64,000 bases of DNA from assembly GCA_947561585.1 (NCBI GenBank), contig CANNZV010000915.1, positions 124,001 through 188,000 of the forward strand, read 5' to 3'. The stretch comes from Caprella mutica (Eukaryota; Arthropoda; Malacostraca; Amphipoda; Caprellidae). Position numbers and translations under genes: made by a program. Below are positions 24,601-35,997 of this stretch, one piece after another. Position 1 is the stretch's first letter. The number at the start of each line of letters is the position of its first letter. The notes beneath the pieces were generated by a model that worked only from the letters and a program-made list of their open reading frames with translations, was not told the origin of the DNA and did not search any database.

Positions 24601-27600
24601 TAAGTCTTTTACGGATTTGTATATCCGCCAAAGTTTTCCGAAACTTGTTTCATCTACTAAATCATAACCCTCTTCGTCACGCTTCTCAAACAGCTCTTTC
24701 TCCTCTTGTGAAATAATATTTTCAATCTTTATCAAACATCGTCCAATTCCAAGTTTCTCTTTCTGATGCAAGTATTCTTTATTATTTTCCCGGTTCCACT
24801 TGCTGACACTTTCTTTGTCAATTAATTTTCTGTAACCCACACTATTAGGATTGAATGGAAGCAAGCCAGTGTTCTTAAAACCTGCAACAGCATTGCTTTT
24901 CATAATTGAAGATTTCCAGGCTTTGTCGAACACAGGAAAAAAATGATTTTTTGTCATTGGAACGCAATGCAGTTCCTTGAATTCATCAATGCTCTTGTTC
25001 CAGCACTTTTTTAGGGGGCCGAAAACAGCGACATCTAATGGTTGAAGAATATGGCTACTATGTGGTGGAAAACAGTACAAGATTATTCCGTGGTCACGAC
25101 AAAATTCAGATACAGTCAAATTGATGTGGGTGCTATGACCATCCATAAACACCACAATTGGAAAAGTAACATCATTCCGAATAGATGGATAAAATAGCCT
25201 AGAAATCCATGTGAAGAAAATAGTCGCTGTCATCCATCCATTCGGGCTATAGCCAACATCAAAATCCGACTCATCAACACCACTGAAATTATAACTTGGT
25301 TGCCTTTTTCCCGGGAAGATAACAAATGGATTAGAGAAGGTACCTGCTCCTGACACACAAGAGAGAACTGTAATTTGCTCTTTTGTCTCAGGTGTTATTC
25401 TATACACATTGTTTCTTCCTTTTTCAGTAAAAACTTTCATCTTCCCGTTTGTGCTTTGTAAGGGAAATCCACTTTCATCTAAATTGAAGACTCGATTGGC
25501 ATTATTTACAGTGAAAAATTCATCAGCTTTTAGGTTACGCTCCTCTTCAAGAAAATTTTCTAAATTCTTGAACCATTGACGAATACAATCTTCCGATAAC
25601 GTTGCCTCTGGGATCCTAAATTTTCTGGAGTTCGTGCAGAAAACGTAGGGTGTCTTTTTATAAATCCATAGACCCAACACAAACTAGGTTTATTGTCGAT
25701 GAATTTTTTTTGAGGAGGGATTACATAACCATTTTCTTTTCGGCCTCATCTAGTATCTCTTTAACAATCAACGGAATTCCGTTTCTCACAATACCATTTC
25801 CAATAGCAGCCATACTAGTCATCCACTTTAGCAATCGGGACTCTTGTTCATCTGAGAGGTACGTCGATGGCCCAGGTTTGAGTGCTGAGAGGGACGTTTT
25901 CTCATTAATTTTGTCACTGAGAGTAGACCATGGAATATTGTACTTATCAGAAGCCTCACAATAAGACTTCCCATCTTTTATTTCGGCAATGGCTTTCAAT
26001 AGACATTTTTGAGTGTACTGCTTCGCATTTGATTTTTTAGGCATGCCTGCAATAAAGAAAAATACTTTATTAGAAATAAATGAAAGTGTCCGGATATATA
26101 TTTATATAAAATGTTACCGGACACTCGTGTCCGAGAACTATAATTTAATAGTATTTCATATACAGATCTCGGACATTCATTAAAATTGTGAAGCAATTAT
26201 CGTTATTATTTCTCTTTTGATTATTTACATCGTTATTACGATGCAGTTCAATATGACGAGTACCTAGTTAAAAATTTGAATTAGAACATCGAAAAAATCA
26301 ATTTTTATCAAAGACAAAAATAACACTCGCAAAATTTATAATGATCTGTTTTAAAGAAAAAAGTTTTATAAGTTGATTTTTATTGTGTAATAAGGATTTA
26401 TTTACTTTTATATTCAGTTACATAGAACCAGAAAATCTTCAACCTTTCAGTGCGTAAACTCGCGACATTTCTAAGTTTCCAAATGGTTATCATTTTCACA
26501 AAGATTGAAAAGTGTCCGACAACTCTTTATGTCCGGGAACTGCACGATTACCCTAGTAGGTAAATTCATAACTGCTATCTGTCGCATTGAAGTTATGATG
26601 ACCCATGACTTACTTAATATACATATACTGTACATATATATATTAATATATACTTACTTAATATACATAACATAAAAATGAAACAAAAAAATATTTTAAA
26701 CCTATAACACCGCAGAATCACGGACTATTTAAGTTATCATGTCATGTCATGTCAATTTTCTGTCTATGTTTCAGATGTTTGGTAGCTAGCGAATATACGA
26801 ACAGAAATGAGTATAAAATGGTAAAATATGACATCAATTGGAACATAAATAGACCTAATGTACACCTAAATGACTTAACAAGGATTATTTCTCAATAAAA
26901 CAACTCCGTTCCGGTAATTCATGGTCCGTTCCGGTAATTCATGGTCCGTTCCGGTAATTCATGGTCCGTTCCGGTAATTGTATGAACCGCATGCCCACTG
27001 GCCCAGTGACCTGCTGCTAGTCTTTTGGGAGTGACCCGGTCAACCATGTTTCAGAGGCTGAAAAATTGTTTGCCAATTTGAATTTTTGAGCCAAAATTTC
27101 ACTAAAAATCTGAGCCAAGCCAATTTGGCACATTTTTTGAAGATTTCGAGCCAAAATTAACATGGGAACATAGGAATCCGAATTAATTCAAAATTTAAAG
27201 CCAATTAGAATTAGACATATCTGAGATTTGACCATTTCAAATCTAAGCCAATTAATTGTCTTTAACTGACATTAGTGACATACTCTTATACATGGCCAGG
27301 CCAGTCAAAGGTCAAGGTCACAGACTCACAGTCATTAATAACTCAAAAAGTATCAAACCATATTGCAATTTGCATGAAACCCAGTCTGCAGAATATGGAA
27401 CATTTTTCCAAGACTCTCTGAGTCTGTGGGAGTTTTTGATTGAATTTTAGAAATTTGAGATCTCTGCGGGAGATATTGAATTAATTCCTATGTTACCATT
27501 AATTTAGCTGCGGCCAGTCTGCAGAAACTGGTTTAGTGTTCGTAGAGATCTCTTTATCTGTTCGTAGCAAAATTAATGTAAATATAGGAATTAATTCATA

Positions 27601-30600
27601 AGTGTTCGTAGCAAAATTAATGTAAATATTGGAATTAATTCAAAATTGTTCGGAGAGAATATCCCAAATATCTCACATATTCTGCAGACTGGAGCTGCGG
27701 GAGATTTTGAATTAATTCCTATGCTACCATTAATTTAGCTGCGGGTGCGGGAGATTCTGAATCTGCTATTGAGAGTCAGAGAGTAACTGTCTCTCAAATA
27801 AAAATCTCTGCGGGAGAAGAGACACATTCTGCAGACTGGCATGAAACTAGGTGGAACGATTGGTCTATATGCAGGAACCATTTTTTTAGACTTTGGGAGT
27901 GACTGGTCGAAGATCAAGGTCAAGGCCATTTGTAACTCAAAAAGTATAATGTATTCAACCAAATTGTCTGAAATTAAGAAATTTGATGGTACAATTGGTC
28001 AATGACCAGGAATGATCTGGTAGAATTTTGGCAGCGATCCGGTCAAGGTCATGGTCATTCATGACTCAAAAAGTATTGTACCATACCCAGTCTGCAGAAT
28101 GTGTCTTTTCTCTCGCAGAGACTTTAATTTGAGAGAGAGCTACTCTCTGACTGTCAGCAGCAGATTCAGAATCTCCCGCAGCTAAATTAATGATAACTTA
28201 GGAATTAATTCAAAATCTCCCGCAGGTAAATTAATGGTAACATAGGAATTAATTCAAAATCTCCCGAAGAGATCTCCAATTTCTAAAATTTCATTCAAAA
28301 ACTCCTGCAGAGAGTCTTGGAAAAATGTTCCATATTCTGCAGACTGATACCATACCATATTTATATTGCATGAAACTTGGTGGGACGATTGGTTATTATC
28401 CAGTTAGCAGTTTGTTTCCCTAATTTTGTGAGAGAACGGGTCAAAGCGGAGGCGAAGGTCAAGACTGAACTGCTCGGCTGTTCTCCAAGAAATCCTCTAT
28501 TTTGGCTTCGGAGTCAGGAGTCGAAAATTTGTACAGACTCCCGATCTACCAAGTAAAATAGTATGGCTCATAAACTCACCATTTGTCTCTCCAGCTCTCT
28601 CCAAAATTCAACAAATTCTCTCCAAAATGATCTAATTATCATTAATTCTCTCCAAAATAACATTGTAGCATAGGAGAAAAATAGATGAAACTCTCCATTT
28701 GCAATTGAAGGACTCAAAATTACTGTCACAAACTCTCCATTAAAATGGCAAGTTTGGACATGCAATAGCTATTACCTGGCCGATCTAAACTATAGATATA
28801 AGTCACAAAAATTTAGATCCATTTTATTTGTTGTTAATCATGTTAAATATCTCATAAGAACTAATAATTGCTCATAGATATGAATTAAATCAATATTTAA
28901 AGTCTAAACATTCAAATGACTCAATATTGCTTATAAAAATACTGTAAAACTGTTTGTTGGAGTCGAGGAGTCTGTGAAATTCTTTATAAAGGAGTTGGAG
29001 TCGGAGTCGATAAGTTTAAAATAAAGGAGTCTGAGTTGGAGTCGGAGTCGAACATTTTATGTACCGACTCCGCAGCCCTGGTTCCAGTCTGCAGAATAAG
29101 GGACATTTTTAACATTTTCTGTGCGAACAATCCTTAATTTCCTCCTATATTTACATGTATTTTAATGAGAACAGAAGCCAAAATCGAAGTTTTCTTGGAG
29201 AACAGTTTACCAGTTTCTACAGTCTGGCCCTGGTTCAATGCATCAAATACAGATGACTGAGATGAATGAGTGTTGCACCAATTACAGAGTACAAAAATCT
29301 ATCTTAAAGTAACAATTATTTTTGCAACATATTTCTTATAAGAAAAGAAGATATTTTGGAAACACTTCCAATCTTTCATTTCATCTATTATCTTATTTTA
29401 TCACATTGTCTGTGATTCTCTATATGATTATCATGCATGTCCTATGTGATTATAGTTGTTTAATGTTCTTCCGTCAATGTTTGTATCACTCTAATGATTT
29501 CTTTTTTCAGGATACATGTGTTGGATTCCTTCTTGGTGGCATTGGTGAATACAACAAGAAAAGAGATCCTAACTTTCTAGTTGTTGATAAAAGTAAGTAG
29601 ATATAGACATATAGTTTACTTAGAGTTAGCTATGCTTTATGCTATATAGTATATTATTTCTATTTAATAATGCTATTTCTATCTAGCTACATTTTAAATG
29701 CACTACTCTATGTCTTTAAATTTTTTTTCAGATACAAGTGTGCAAGAGATTGAAGATGTTTACAAGAAATTTGTGAAGAGAGATGATATTGATATCATTC
29801 TTATCAATCAGAATGTATGTAACAGTATGTTTATTCATCAATATACTCTTAGTTATTAGTGCACATATCTAAATTGTGTGTTATCAACCATACAGAATTA
29901 TTTAATCATATTCATTAATTTTTTAATATAATTCTTAGAAGAACTTCAATAAGTTTAAGTTGATTTTCTAATTTTAAAAAGTTAATGAAAGAGAATTTGA
30001 AATCAATTTAAGTAAACTTTCTATTTTTGTTAATTCTTCAATAATTTAATAATTTTGATTAATCATTGAATTATGGGGTATTTCAGATTGAATAATCTTC
30101 CTACTGTAGTCCTCTAGATTTCAAATTAATAACTTGTATCATGGCTATAGATTGAAACTATTGATCAAATTTATCTGTAAGAGCTTGATGTAGGAGAGAC
30201 CAATTCACTAATTACCAACAAATTCATAATAAGATTTAGTTCATCCTCTTATATACCAGTACAAGGCCATAGAAAACTTGTACAGACAAACAAACTGATC
30301 CAAAACATGCTTCAAAGGGAGTTGCAAAGACGATATCATATTGCAATTTGGCTGCAGAAATTGGTGATGGCAAAACTTAAATCTTTGTATTGAATGGTGA
30401 AAGAAGGTTGGAAACAAAACCATATGCACAGCTCTCACCATCATGATAGCTGAAAGAAGTTGTCACATCTTGAATGATCAATATCTATCTCTATAACTAA
30501 TCATTTTGGACAATTTGTTATTCTTGAAAAGTGTTCATTTTAAATTTTCTGTTTATGCAATCGGTCAAATTTGGTCGGATCTGAAATGAAACTCCCTGTA

Positions 30601-31851
30601 TAAATAAAAAAGATTTGTTGCTTTAATTCTGAAACGCCCTGTATTTCTGTTTATCTAGTTATAATATGCATTAATTTATTATTTGCGCTCTATCTGTAAT
30701 TCTATGTTCAGATTGCTGAGCAAATTCGTCACATAATTGATCAGGACAATGACAATGCCTTGCCTGCTGTGCTGGAGATTCCATCCAAGGACCATCCTTA
30801 CGATCCTGCTAAAGACTCTGTTTTGAGAAGAGCCAAGGTAGGCAATTCCCTAGATTGTGACAACATTTTACTCTTCCAAATGAAACTAGGCTTTATTTAT
30901 TTAATTGCATCCCACGCCAGCAAACCAAAATGTTGAAATATGTAGGTAGCTATTTGTCAAAGATAGTTTTATTGGAAACTCAGTATTTATAAAGTAGCTA
31001 CGAAGTAAATTTCTCTTCATGATTACTTAGACTTATTAGCTATATTATTTCAATCGAAAACCATTTTCTTGTAAACTTCAAGTTTCAATGCTCTGCAGTG
31101 AAAATAACTTATTAATTCTTCAAATTCCTGACTGTTAATTAATCTCTACTGTGAGTTGTGGCTTTAATTAATAAGTTGACTGTATAATAGTATATAGCTA
31201 TAACACAGTTGATTAAGTCATTATTACATTCTTTTAGACAGTTCATATTGACATGAGCTTCCAACATTATCTAAAGTTAGCTCAATTAATCAATCATAAT
31301 TTTGCATATGGCTTTGAGATAGTAGTTGGTGAACGACTTTTGTTATAAATTCTTTTAATTGAATTTAATCAAAATCTGTTTTAAAAACTGACTTTCAATT
31401 TTTCTAAATTTTAACTTCTAATTTTAGTTTTACATTAACCATAGCTGTACATTTTCAGCTTCTATTTTAGAGTAATCATACAATTTAGAAATAACTATTT
31501 GGTGATATCAAAGTAAATAATTAGTAATCTTTTCTATCAATAACAATTAGATTACTTTGTTCGTGGACTTCTTCTATTATTACCTTCACAGATTGCGAAG
31601 ATTCTATTTTAGGCAGCATTTATTCATCTTTCTCTTTATTACAATACTTCTATTAAACGATACATCTCTATTAGATTAATAACAATAACTACACCTATAC
31701 GTCTCAAGATTAACTCTCGTGTCTTTTTATATTTTTTTTATAAGTAAAATACTGCCGTGAAAAAAATCCTATTGCAGATTTCCTGCTGAACAGAGAATTA
31801 ATAAATTTCTTTTTATTTCAGGGTCTGTACAGTGCTGAGGATATGCGTTAA
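21633..31851 (+). CDS. ATP6V1F: V-type H+-ATPase V1 subunit F (five coding exons)
   Basis: The exons are 21633-21683, 29511-29592, 29732-29814, 30712-30837 and 31822-31851. All introns are GT-AG with pyrimidine-rich acceptors. Joined they give 123 aa, the family's usual size. Exon 1 encodes [17 protein letters not shown]. Later exons carry the signatures [28 protein letters not shown] and [13 protein letters not shown], and the end is GLYSAEDMR followed by TAA. Subunit F sits in the central rotor stalk of the V1 sector and couples ATP hydrolysis to proton pumping into endomembrane compartments. The start has a good context (AAAATGG). The frame is intact. Intron 1 is 7827 bp and full of transposons, while introns 2-4 are 139, 897 and 984 bp. 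An ATTAAA at 31982 could serve polyadenylation. Confidence 0.96.
21740..21860 (+). repeat. Dispersed repeat, 5' segment (CTTCGCAATTTTGCGGAAGG type)
   Basis: It starts with CTTCGCAATTTTGCGGAAGG and runs into monomers containing AAATTGCCTGAAATTTGGTG and GATTGGTCCATG. The MULE-like element enters it at 21861 and the repeat continues at 26990. The same repeat receives the BEL element (34760-34811 joined to 57831 onward). I do not know its class. Confidence 0.75.
22318..26553 (-). mobile_element. Pogo-like (Tc1/mariner superfamily) DNA transposon, 4236 bp
   Basis: It has 24-bp perfect TIRs (GGGTAATCGTGCAGTTCCC...) and TA on both sides (22316-22317, 26554-26555). The insertion lies within the MULE-like element. 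Motifs of the form C-C/T-C-G-G-A-C-A recur inside both ends: near 22545, 22563, 22594 and 22624 at left, and near 26090, 26118, 26170 and 26515 at right. They probably bind transposase. The transposase gene lies on the minus strand. Confidence 0.92.
23323..26044 (-). pseudogene. Pogo/Tigger-type DDE transposase with C-terminal PHD finger (frameshifted)
   Basis: The start is at 26044 ([13 protein letters not shown]). The first part (26044-25721) is a psq-type helix-turn-helix that would bind the TIRs ([20 protein letters not shown]). The DDE_1 catalytic domain follows at 25680-24157, with [21 protein letters not shown] and [20 protein letters not shown]. Next is a low-complexity serine-rich and then lysine/glutamate-rich region (24026-23580). 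A C4HC3 PHD finger ends the protein (23550-23323: [20 protein letters not shown]). Reading-frame changes lie near 25700, 25615, 24160 and 23580, at least one in an 8-A run, so no full protein can be made as read. PHD fingers bind histone H3 tails in other proteins; a targeting role here is inference. Confidence 0.9.
27381..27839 (+). mobile_element. hAT-like MITE 1 (459 bp)
   Basis: The termini are CCAGTCTGCAGAATATGG and the complement of CACATTCTGCAGACTGG. CATGAAAC is duplicated exactly on both sides (27373-27380, 27840-27847), giving the 8-bp hAT signature. It contains short internal repeats of the GCGGGAGAT...GAATTAATTCCTA type. No coding capacity. Confidence 0.9.
28087..28347 (-). mobile_element. 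hAT-like MITE 2 (261 bp, inverted relative to MITE 1)
   Basis: Same family as MITE 1 in opposite orientation, shortened internally. TACCATAC is duplicated on both sides (28079-28086, 28348-28355). Confidence 0.9.
28480..29075. other. Intron 1 filler with a GGAGTCGGAGTCG transposon-end fragment
   Basis: 28930-29080 is rich in GGAGTTGGAGTCGGAGTCG-type repeats and ends CCGACTCCGCAGCCCTG. Inverted, this is a CAGGGCTGCGGAGTCGG terminus, a form common among hAT elements. No matching opposite end is seen. 28570-28760 holds repeated CTCTCCAAAAT motifs. No gene apart from the intron itself. Confidence 0.5.
29084..29227 (+). mobile_element. hAT-like MITE 3 (144 bp)
   Basis: The left end CCAGTCTGCAGAATAAG and right end CTACAGTCTGG match the termini of MITEs 1 and 2. 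CCCTGGTT is duplicated on both sides (29076-29083, 29228-29235). It lies about 280 bp upstream of V-ATPase exon 2. Confidence 0.85.
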
Positions 31852-32930
31852 GGAGATTCTCCACTTGGGTGTTTTATATTATTTATTCAGCTAGCTACTA
31901 GTAATTATAAGTATGGTATTGGTAAATTTCTGACTGAGAAGCCAGCCCCCAATTGTTTGAGAGTTGGGAAACCTTTTGAGAATTAAACAGGAAACTTTTC
32001 TTGCTAGGTTTATACTTCAGTTTTTAAATTGGCAGCCATCAGAACATAATCGTTCCCATTAATAACAATATTCTATTTAAGTTTGCTAAATCTATATTCA
32101 AAGTGTGTAATGTTAAATTCATTATAAGGTGAGTTATGAATTACCAGTCTGTTTAACATCGTCGGTCATATAACATAAAAACTATATAGTAATTATTAAT
32201 TGATTTTCATCTTTATTGGTATCCATGATACCCGCAGGTATTATTGATACCAATTTAAATTAAATATAGTTACTGTGTCATTTTTTCTTATGACTGAAGA
32301 TGTGAAACCGGCCGATAATTCATAACCTATCTACAGTCTTGTTTTCATGTAGTTTCATTCTGGGTTTGGTTGAAATATAAGCAGTATGTTTTTAACAGTT
32401 TTCGATAGCAAAGTTGTATATTCTTGTTTATATGAAGATGGTAGAGCATTCCATATCTATTTTATTTGTATATAAATATTGTGAATTTTATAATAATTTA
32501 CTTCCATTAAATGTGGATGGTTAGACTTTTATTAAGACTTGGTAAATAACCAATTTGTTTTATTCTAATCCTTGATGGAGATACCTTATCAATATAGTTA
32601 ACTAAATCTAAAATATTAGCAACTCTCCTGCTCTAAATGTTGTTAAATGCAATGTTTGCAGTTCCACTGCAACTTTTTTTTCTATATTTTGACTGAAAAG
32701 GGAATTTACTTGAATCAATAATAGAACAGTGTTGAACTATTTAATTTTTAAAAGCCTTGTTAAATTATATAATTACGCAGTCTAGCTGTGAAAAGGTTAA
32801 CCCAAATTGGACTAACAAAATTTAAGAGGATTCTTTACACGATGATATTTAAGAAACCAGAGGTTCTAATTGTATGATTTTTTTGTCAGTTAATAGCTTT
32901 TATCATATTAATGTACTGTGCAAAATTTTA
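31852..32930 (+). other. V-ATPase F 3' UTR and AT-rich downstream DNA
   Basis: The 3' UTR probably starts at 31852. Its end is not determined (ATTAAA at 31982 is one candidate). At 32210-32340 there is a MITE-like stretch containing TTATTGGTATCCATGATACC and GATGTGAAACCGGCCGATAATT, motifs shared with 21220 and with the 2.3-kb family. Otherwise nothing recognisable. Confidence 0.45.
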
Positions 32931-32959
32931 TTTCCCCAAGATTGACAGGAATAGTGTTA

Positions 32960-33500
32960 TTATCAGGGCTGGGACAACATGACTTAACGAATATGAGGTG
33001 TATGCTCTAAAAAAAATGTGACTTATATGCTCGTAAAATATGACTGTATGCTCTAAAAATACTCCCTCAGGATATGACCTTATGATTATAAGATATGATC
33101 ATTAGGGGCTGTGACTTTGCATATTGGTGAAATAATGCATATGCATATAAAAAAGCATATGCAAATAATGAAATGCATATGTAAATCACTAAATGCAATT
33201 AAAAAAATGTACTTTAGGCTAAAAAAAATGTCCTTTTTTGTTATTTTGAGCAGTAATTTGATTAATTAATTCGTGTAGATGTGTTTGATTTCTAGGAATA
33301 TTAGAATGAGCAGTGATGGGATTCAAGGGTTCGCGCGGACCGGTTCCTAAAAATATAAAAGTTCGCAGAACCGTCTGAACCAGTTCCTGGATTATCTTTT
33401 CCGAATGAAACATGCGTAAAAATCTGGATAAAAACATTATTTTTTAAATCGTTGAATGAACATGTTACAGACAGTACAATGTGCATATTTTGTTCTCAAA
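32960..33500. other. Fragments of probable hAT-type non-autonomous elements
   Basis: 32960-33240 starts with GGGCTGGGACAACATGACT and holds repeated near-palindromic ATGCATATGCAT and AGCATATGCAAAT motifs. 33307-33400 contains GTGATGGGATTCAAGGGTTC and ACCGGTTCC, a terminus form common in hAT families. I could not define both ends or target duplications of either. Confidence 0.35.
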
Positions 33501-33820
33501 GAGCTTATTGAACGTGTGTTTAATTGGTGTAGAATGAAGTACTACACAGGACAGCGAAGTTCTGATCTTCAACCATATTCGACCTGAAAAATGTTCTCTG
33601 AACTTGGAAATTGATCGTTCTGCATTTTGCCAAAACACCTGTTACTTCAAAAGTATGCGGTTAAAGGATGGTTAAATTTTACCACCTGAAAAAGTTCACT
33701 AGAGTTCGTTTACTTTTCAATGAAACTGATTCCATTCTCAAAAAACAGCAAATGAAAACAAAATCAAAAAGAACAGAAGCAGTGGTTCAGTAGGTGAAGA
33801 GTTTCTTTGAAGAATTCCCC

Positions 33821-34200
33821 AGTTGTTGTTCTCTCAGTAAAGCTTCTCCGCAGATTTCACTCACCAAACCCACGTTGGGGAGGATTTTCACACATGAACT
33901 CCGTTTACCTTTTTATCATTACACTTAAGTTCAACCAACAATTGATGTCCACAAAACACTAAGATGGCAGTTTTCTCCTTGGATTTTGCAGAAACCATCC
34001 AACATTGTCGATAGAATCGTTTGGACTGACGAAAAGTTCTTCGGAAAATCGAAAGAGTGTGTGGACAAATAAATATCATTGGAAAGTCTGCGAAACAACT
34101 ATCAGGTATGTTTTTCGTTGCTATTATGAATGGAATAGTTCCAATCGTTCATGCATTCCTTGATGATGATGGCTACTTTTCATCGGTTAATGGTATGTTT
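33821..34200 (+). pseudogene. Mariner/IS630-type transposase remnant
   Basis: One frame gives ISLTKPTLGRIFTHELRLPF (about 33857-33916), then an interrupted stretch resembling the helix-turn-helix to catalytic-domain spacer, then IVDRIVWTDEKFF (about 34008-34046). The last matches the first catalytic aspartate region (W-T/S-D-E-x-x-F) of Tc1/mariner/IS630 DDE/D transposases. A second frame then gives a VWTNKYHW-like end of this block. Stops and shifts are frequent. No TIRs were identified. Confidence 0.55.
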
Positions 34201-34465
34201 GTAGAAATGTTCTGAAGCGTTCTGTTTTCAGGCTGGAGGGGGTTAATTTCAACAAATTTTGTAGGGCCTCAAGAGATGTGCCTCATACGATATAGAACAA
34301 TAAATGTTTAATAATCATAAAAATCCATTATTTCCCTTTAAAGTTATGATTTTTTCATCAGATGCATTTCAAGTGCTTCTAATTTGCAATTTAATAATGA
34401 CGTTTCTAATGGAAGACCGTGTATATGTTCTGTGCAACTTGCCGATTTTACACAATCTCGATAAT

Positions 34466-34549
34466 GCGCTGCGCGTTTTTACGATCTTGAAAATGTGCGA
34501 AAATCTCGTAATTATCGCACATTTTCAAGATCCTAAAAACGTGCAGCGC
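34466..34549. repeat. 35-bp-arm hairpin of a dispersed family
   Basis: The arms at 34466-34500 and 34515-34549 (GCGCTGCGCGTTTTTACGAT... and its complement) have about two mismatches and a 14-nt spacer. A related block with GCGCATTTTCAATATCTTAAAAACCCGCTGCGC is at about 58489-58525, and CACAATCTCGATAATGCG recurs in complementary form there. Confidence 0.75.
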
Positions 34550-34811
34550 GTTCTTGCATGTAATAACATAAATTTTATGGAAAACTTCTTAATTTTTTTA
34601 TTTTATTCAGAAGACGATATTTTACATTAAATAGAAGGAAAACAAATGAGGTTAATTCCAAATATTTCGTAGAATGTTTGATATCTCAGTAAAATGAAAA
34701 TATCGGTTTAGTTCAAGTTTTCTGTAAGTAACAAACTCCAGCTTAATTATCAAGTTATTACCTTCGCAGAATGCGGAATGATCATATTTAACCCGTCATT
34801 TATTTATTTAT

Positions 34812-35913
34812 TTTGTGACGGCATTCTAGCGCAGTCTACCATTCTATTTTTAATACAATTTAATTATAGTATCCCCTAGTGGCAATTTTCTTTCATATTA
34901 TATTTGTATTTTCTATCATCTAAGTAAGGCCATAAAAGCGCAAATACGCAATTAATATGTAATTTTCAATACTTGTATTCTATGATTTTCTTTTATATTA
35001 CGTTTTCGATATTTCGTTTATTGATTAGTTTTTCTGAAAGTTATGGATAATATTGTTGCCTCGAAGAACCGCCATTTTTTAATCAGTGCTCACAGGCGTA
35101 ACAGCTGAATATTTATTAGGTCTCTATGAAGTGATATGTTTGGCAAATAGATGTGAATGTCCTTTAAATTCTTATTCATGCTGTCCAATTTATTAATTAA
35201 GCACACTAATAATTCTTTCTTTTTCAAATACGTGCTAGTATATATTTAAATTTTCTTCCAATTTTGTAACACAGCTGGCTAGTGTACCCAGCATTAGAAT
35301 TTGTGTGTTGCTAGATTCTTTATCCACGGCTTCTTTCGCGGTGGATAGGTTGAATCGCGAATAGGCAGAATGGTGGATAAATAGGCTCGCACTGAACAAT
35401 CTTCGCTCAGGTGGCTAGCTATATTAATCAATTTTCCCGACCCGTCCTTTTTCTATGTCGGACTACTTCTTCAAGTCCTGTGTATTTTTTCCGAAACTAA
35501 CTATTTTTCATTTTTGTTCCTGCTAGTCTCCACTTCTATTACTCTTCTTCTTGCGGTTGCGATTCTAGTAGACATTTGGAAATTCAGTTATTTAAATATT
35601 TATTTTTAAGGTTACATTTTCTAATTTTGTTTCAGTCGCTCATAGGTATAGATTGATATTCAAACATAACGCGTTTGTAATACCTCTATTTAAAAGTCTG
35701 CTGCATCCACCAAATCTATAAACTTTAAAACTTGTAAGTTCAATTTTGAATTTTTTTTACCTAGTTTATTCATTCTTCTTTGTTTAAATGAATGTAATTA
35801 TTTATCGTGTGTATTAGTTCGCTTGCAGGAACGTTGATAAGATGGACAATAAAAAATCCCCACTCGCACTGTTTCTACTAGTAGCTACCCTATAAGAAAT
35901 TGGTGCAGAGACA
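34812..35913 (+). repeat. BEL/Pao 5' LTR (1102 bp)
   Basis: It begins TGTGACGGCATTCTAGCGC and ends GTGCAGAGACA, where identity with the 3' LTR (ending GTGCCGAAACA at 57830) stops. I could not identify a convincing tRNA primer site directly after it. Confidence 0.9.
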
Positions 35914-35997
35914 GTTCAAATTTTCCAAAGTGTGTGAGCTGCAGCTTCAAGTTTTAAGACACGTCTCTAGACTGTCTTTCCTTGAAAAAGATCTGAT

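Larger units (their letters stand above)
21861..26989. mobile_element. Mutator-like (MULE-type) element with ~220-bp TIRs, split by pogo
   Basis: The long inverted repeats are 21861-22080 and 26764-26989. CATGCCCAC (21852-21860, 26990-26998) is a perfect 9-bp target duplication. Long TIRs plus a 9-bp duplication are the Mutator signature. Each TIR begins with four tandem 20-bp units of the AATTACCGGAACGGACCATG type. Without the pogo element at 22318-26553 it is about 890 bp and encodes nothing, so it would be non-autonomous. Confidence 0.85.
26990..28465 (+). repeat. Dispersed ~150-bp-monomer repeat in V-ATPase intron 1, with nested MITEs
   Basis: This continues the repeat interrupted at 21861. 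Monomers near 26990, 27285, 27840, 27960 and 28355 share GGGAGTGACCCGGTCAA, GTCAAGGTCA and AACTCAAAAAGTAT. It is interrupted by two hAT-like MITEs (27381-27839, 28087-28347). A very similar block without these MITEs is at 57836-58345. Confidence 0.75.

Noticed and set aside
22318..26553. PHD-finger frame at 23323-23550 as an independent host gene
   Set aside because: It lies inside the pogo TIRs, on the transposase strand, immediately downstream of the lysine-rich tail, and PHD tails are known on this transposase type.
29322..29600. Stand-alone 92-codon ORF overlapping V-ATPase exon 2
   Set aside because: It is exon 2 read through from intron 1 in frame. The acceptor CTTTTTTCAG at 29501-29510 and protein homology define the exon.
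30241..30444. 67-codon minus-strand ORF in V-ATPase intron 3
   Set aside because: No recognisable domain or splice context. Probably chance.
33219..33486. Overlapping minus-strand ORFs around a GGTTCC-rich stretch
   Set aside because: They overlap a probable hAT terminus fragment and have no recognisable protein features.
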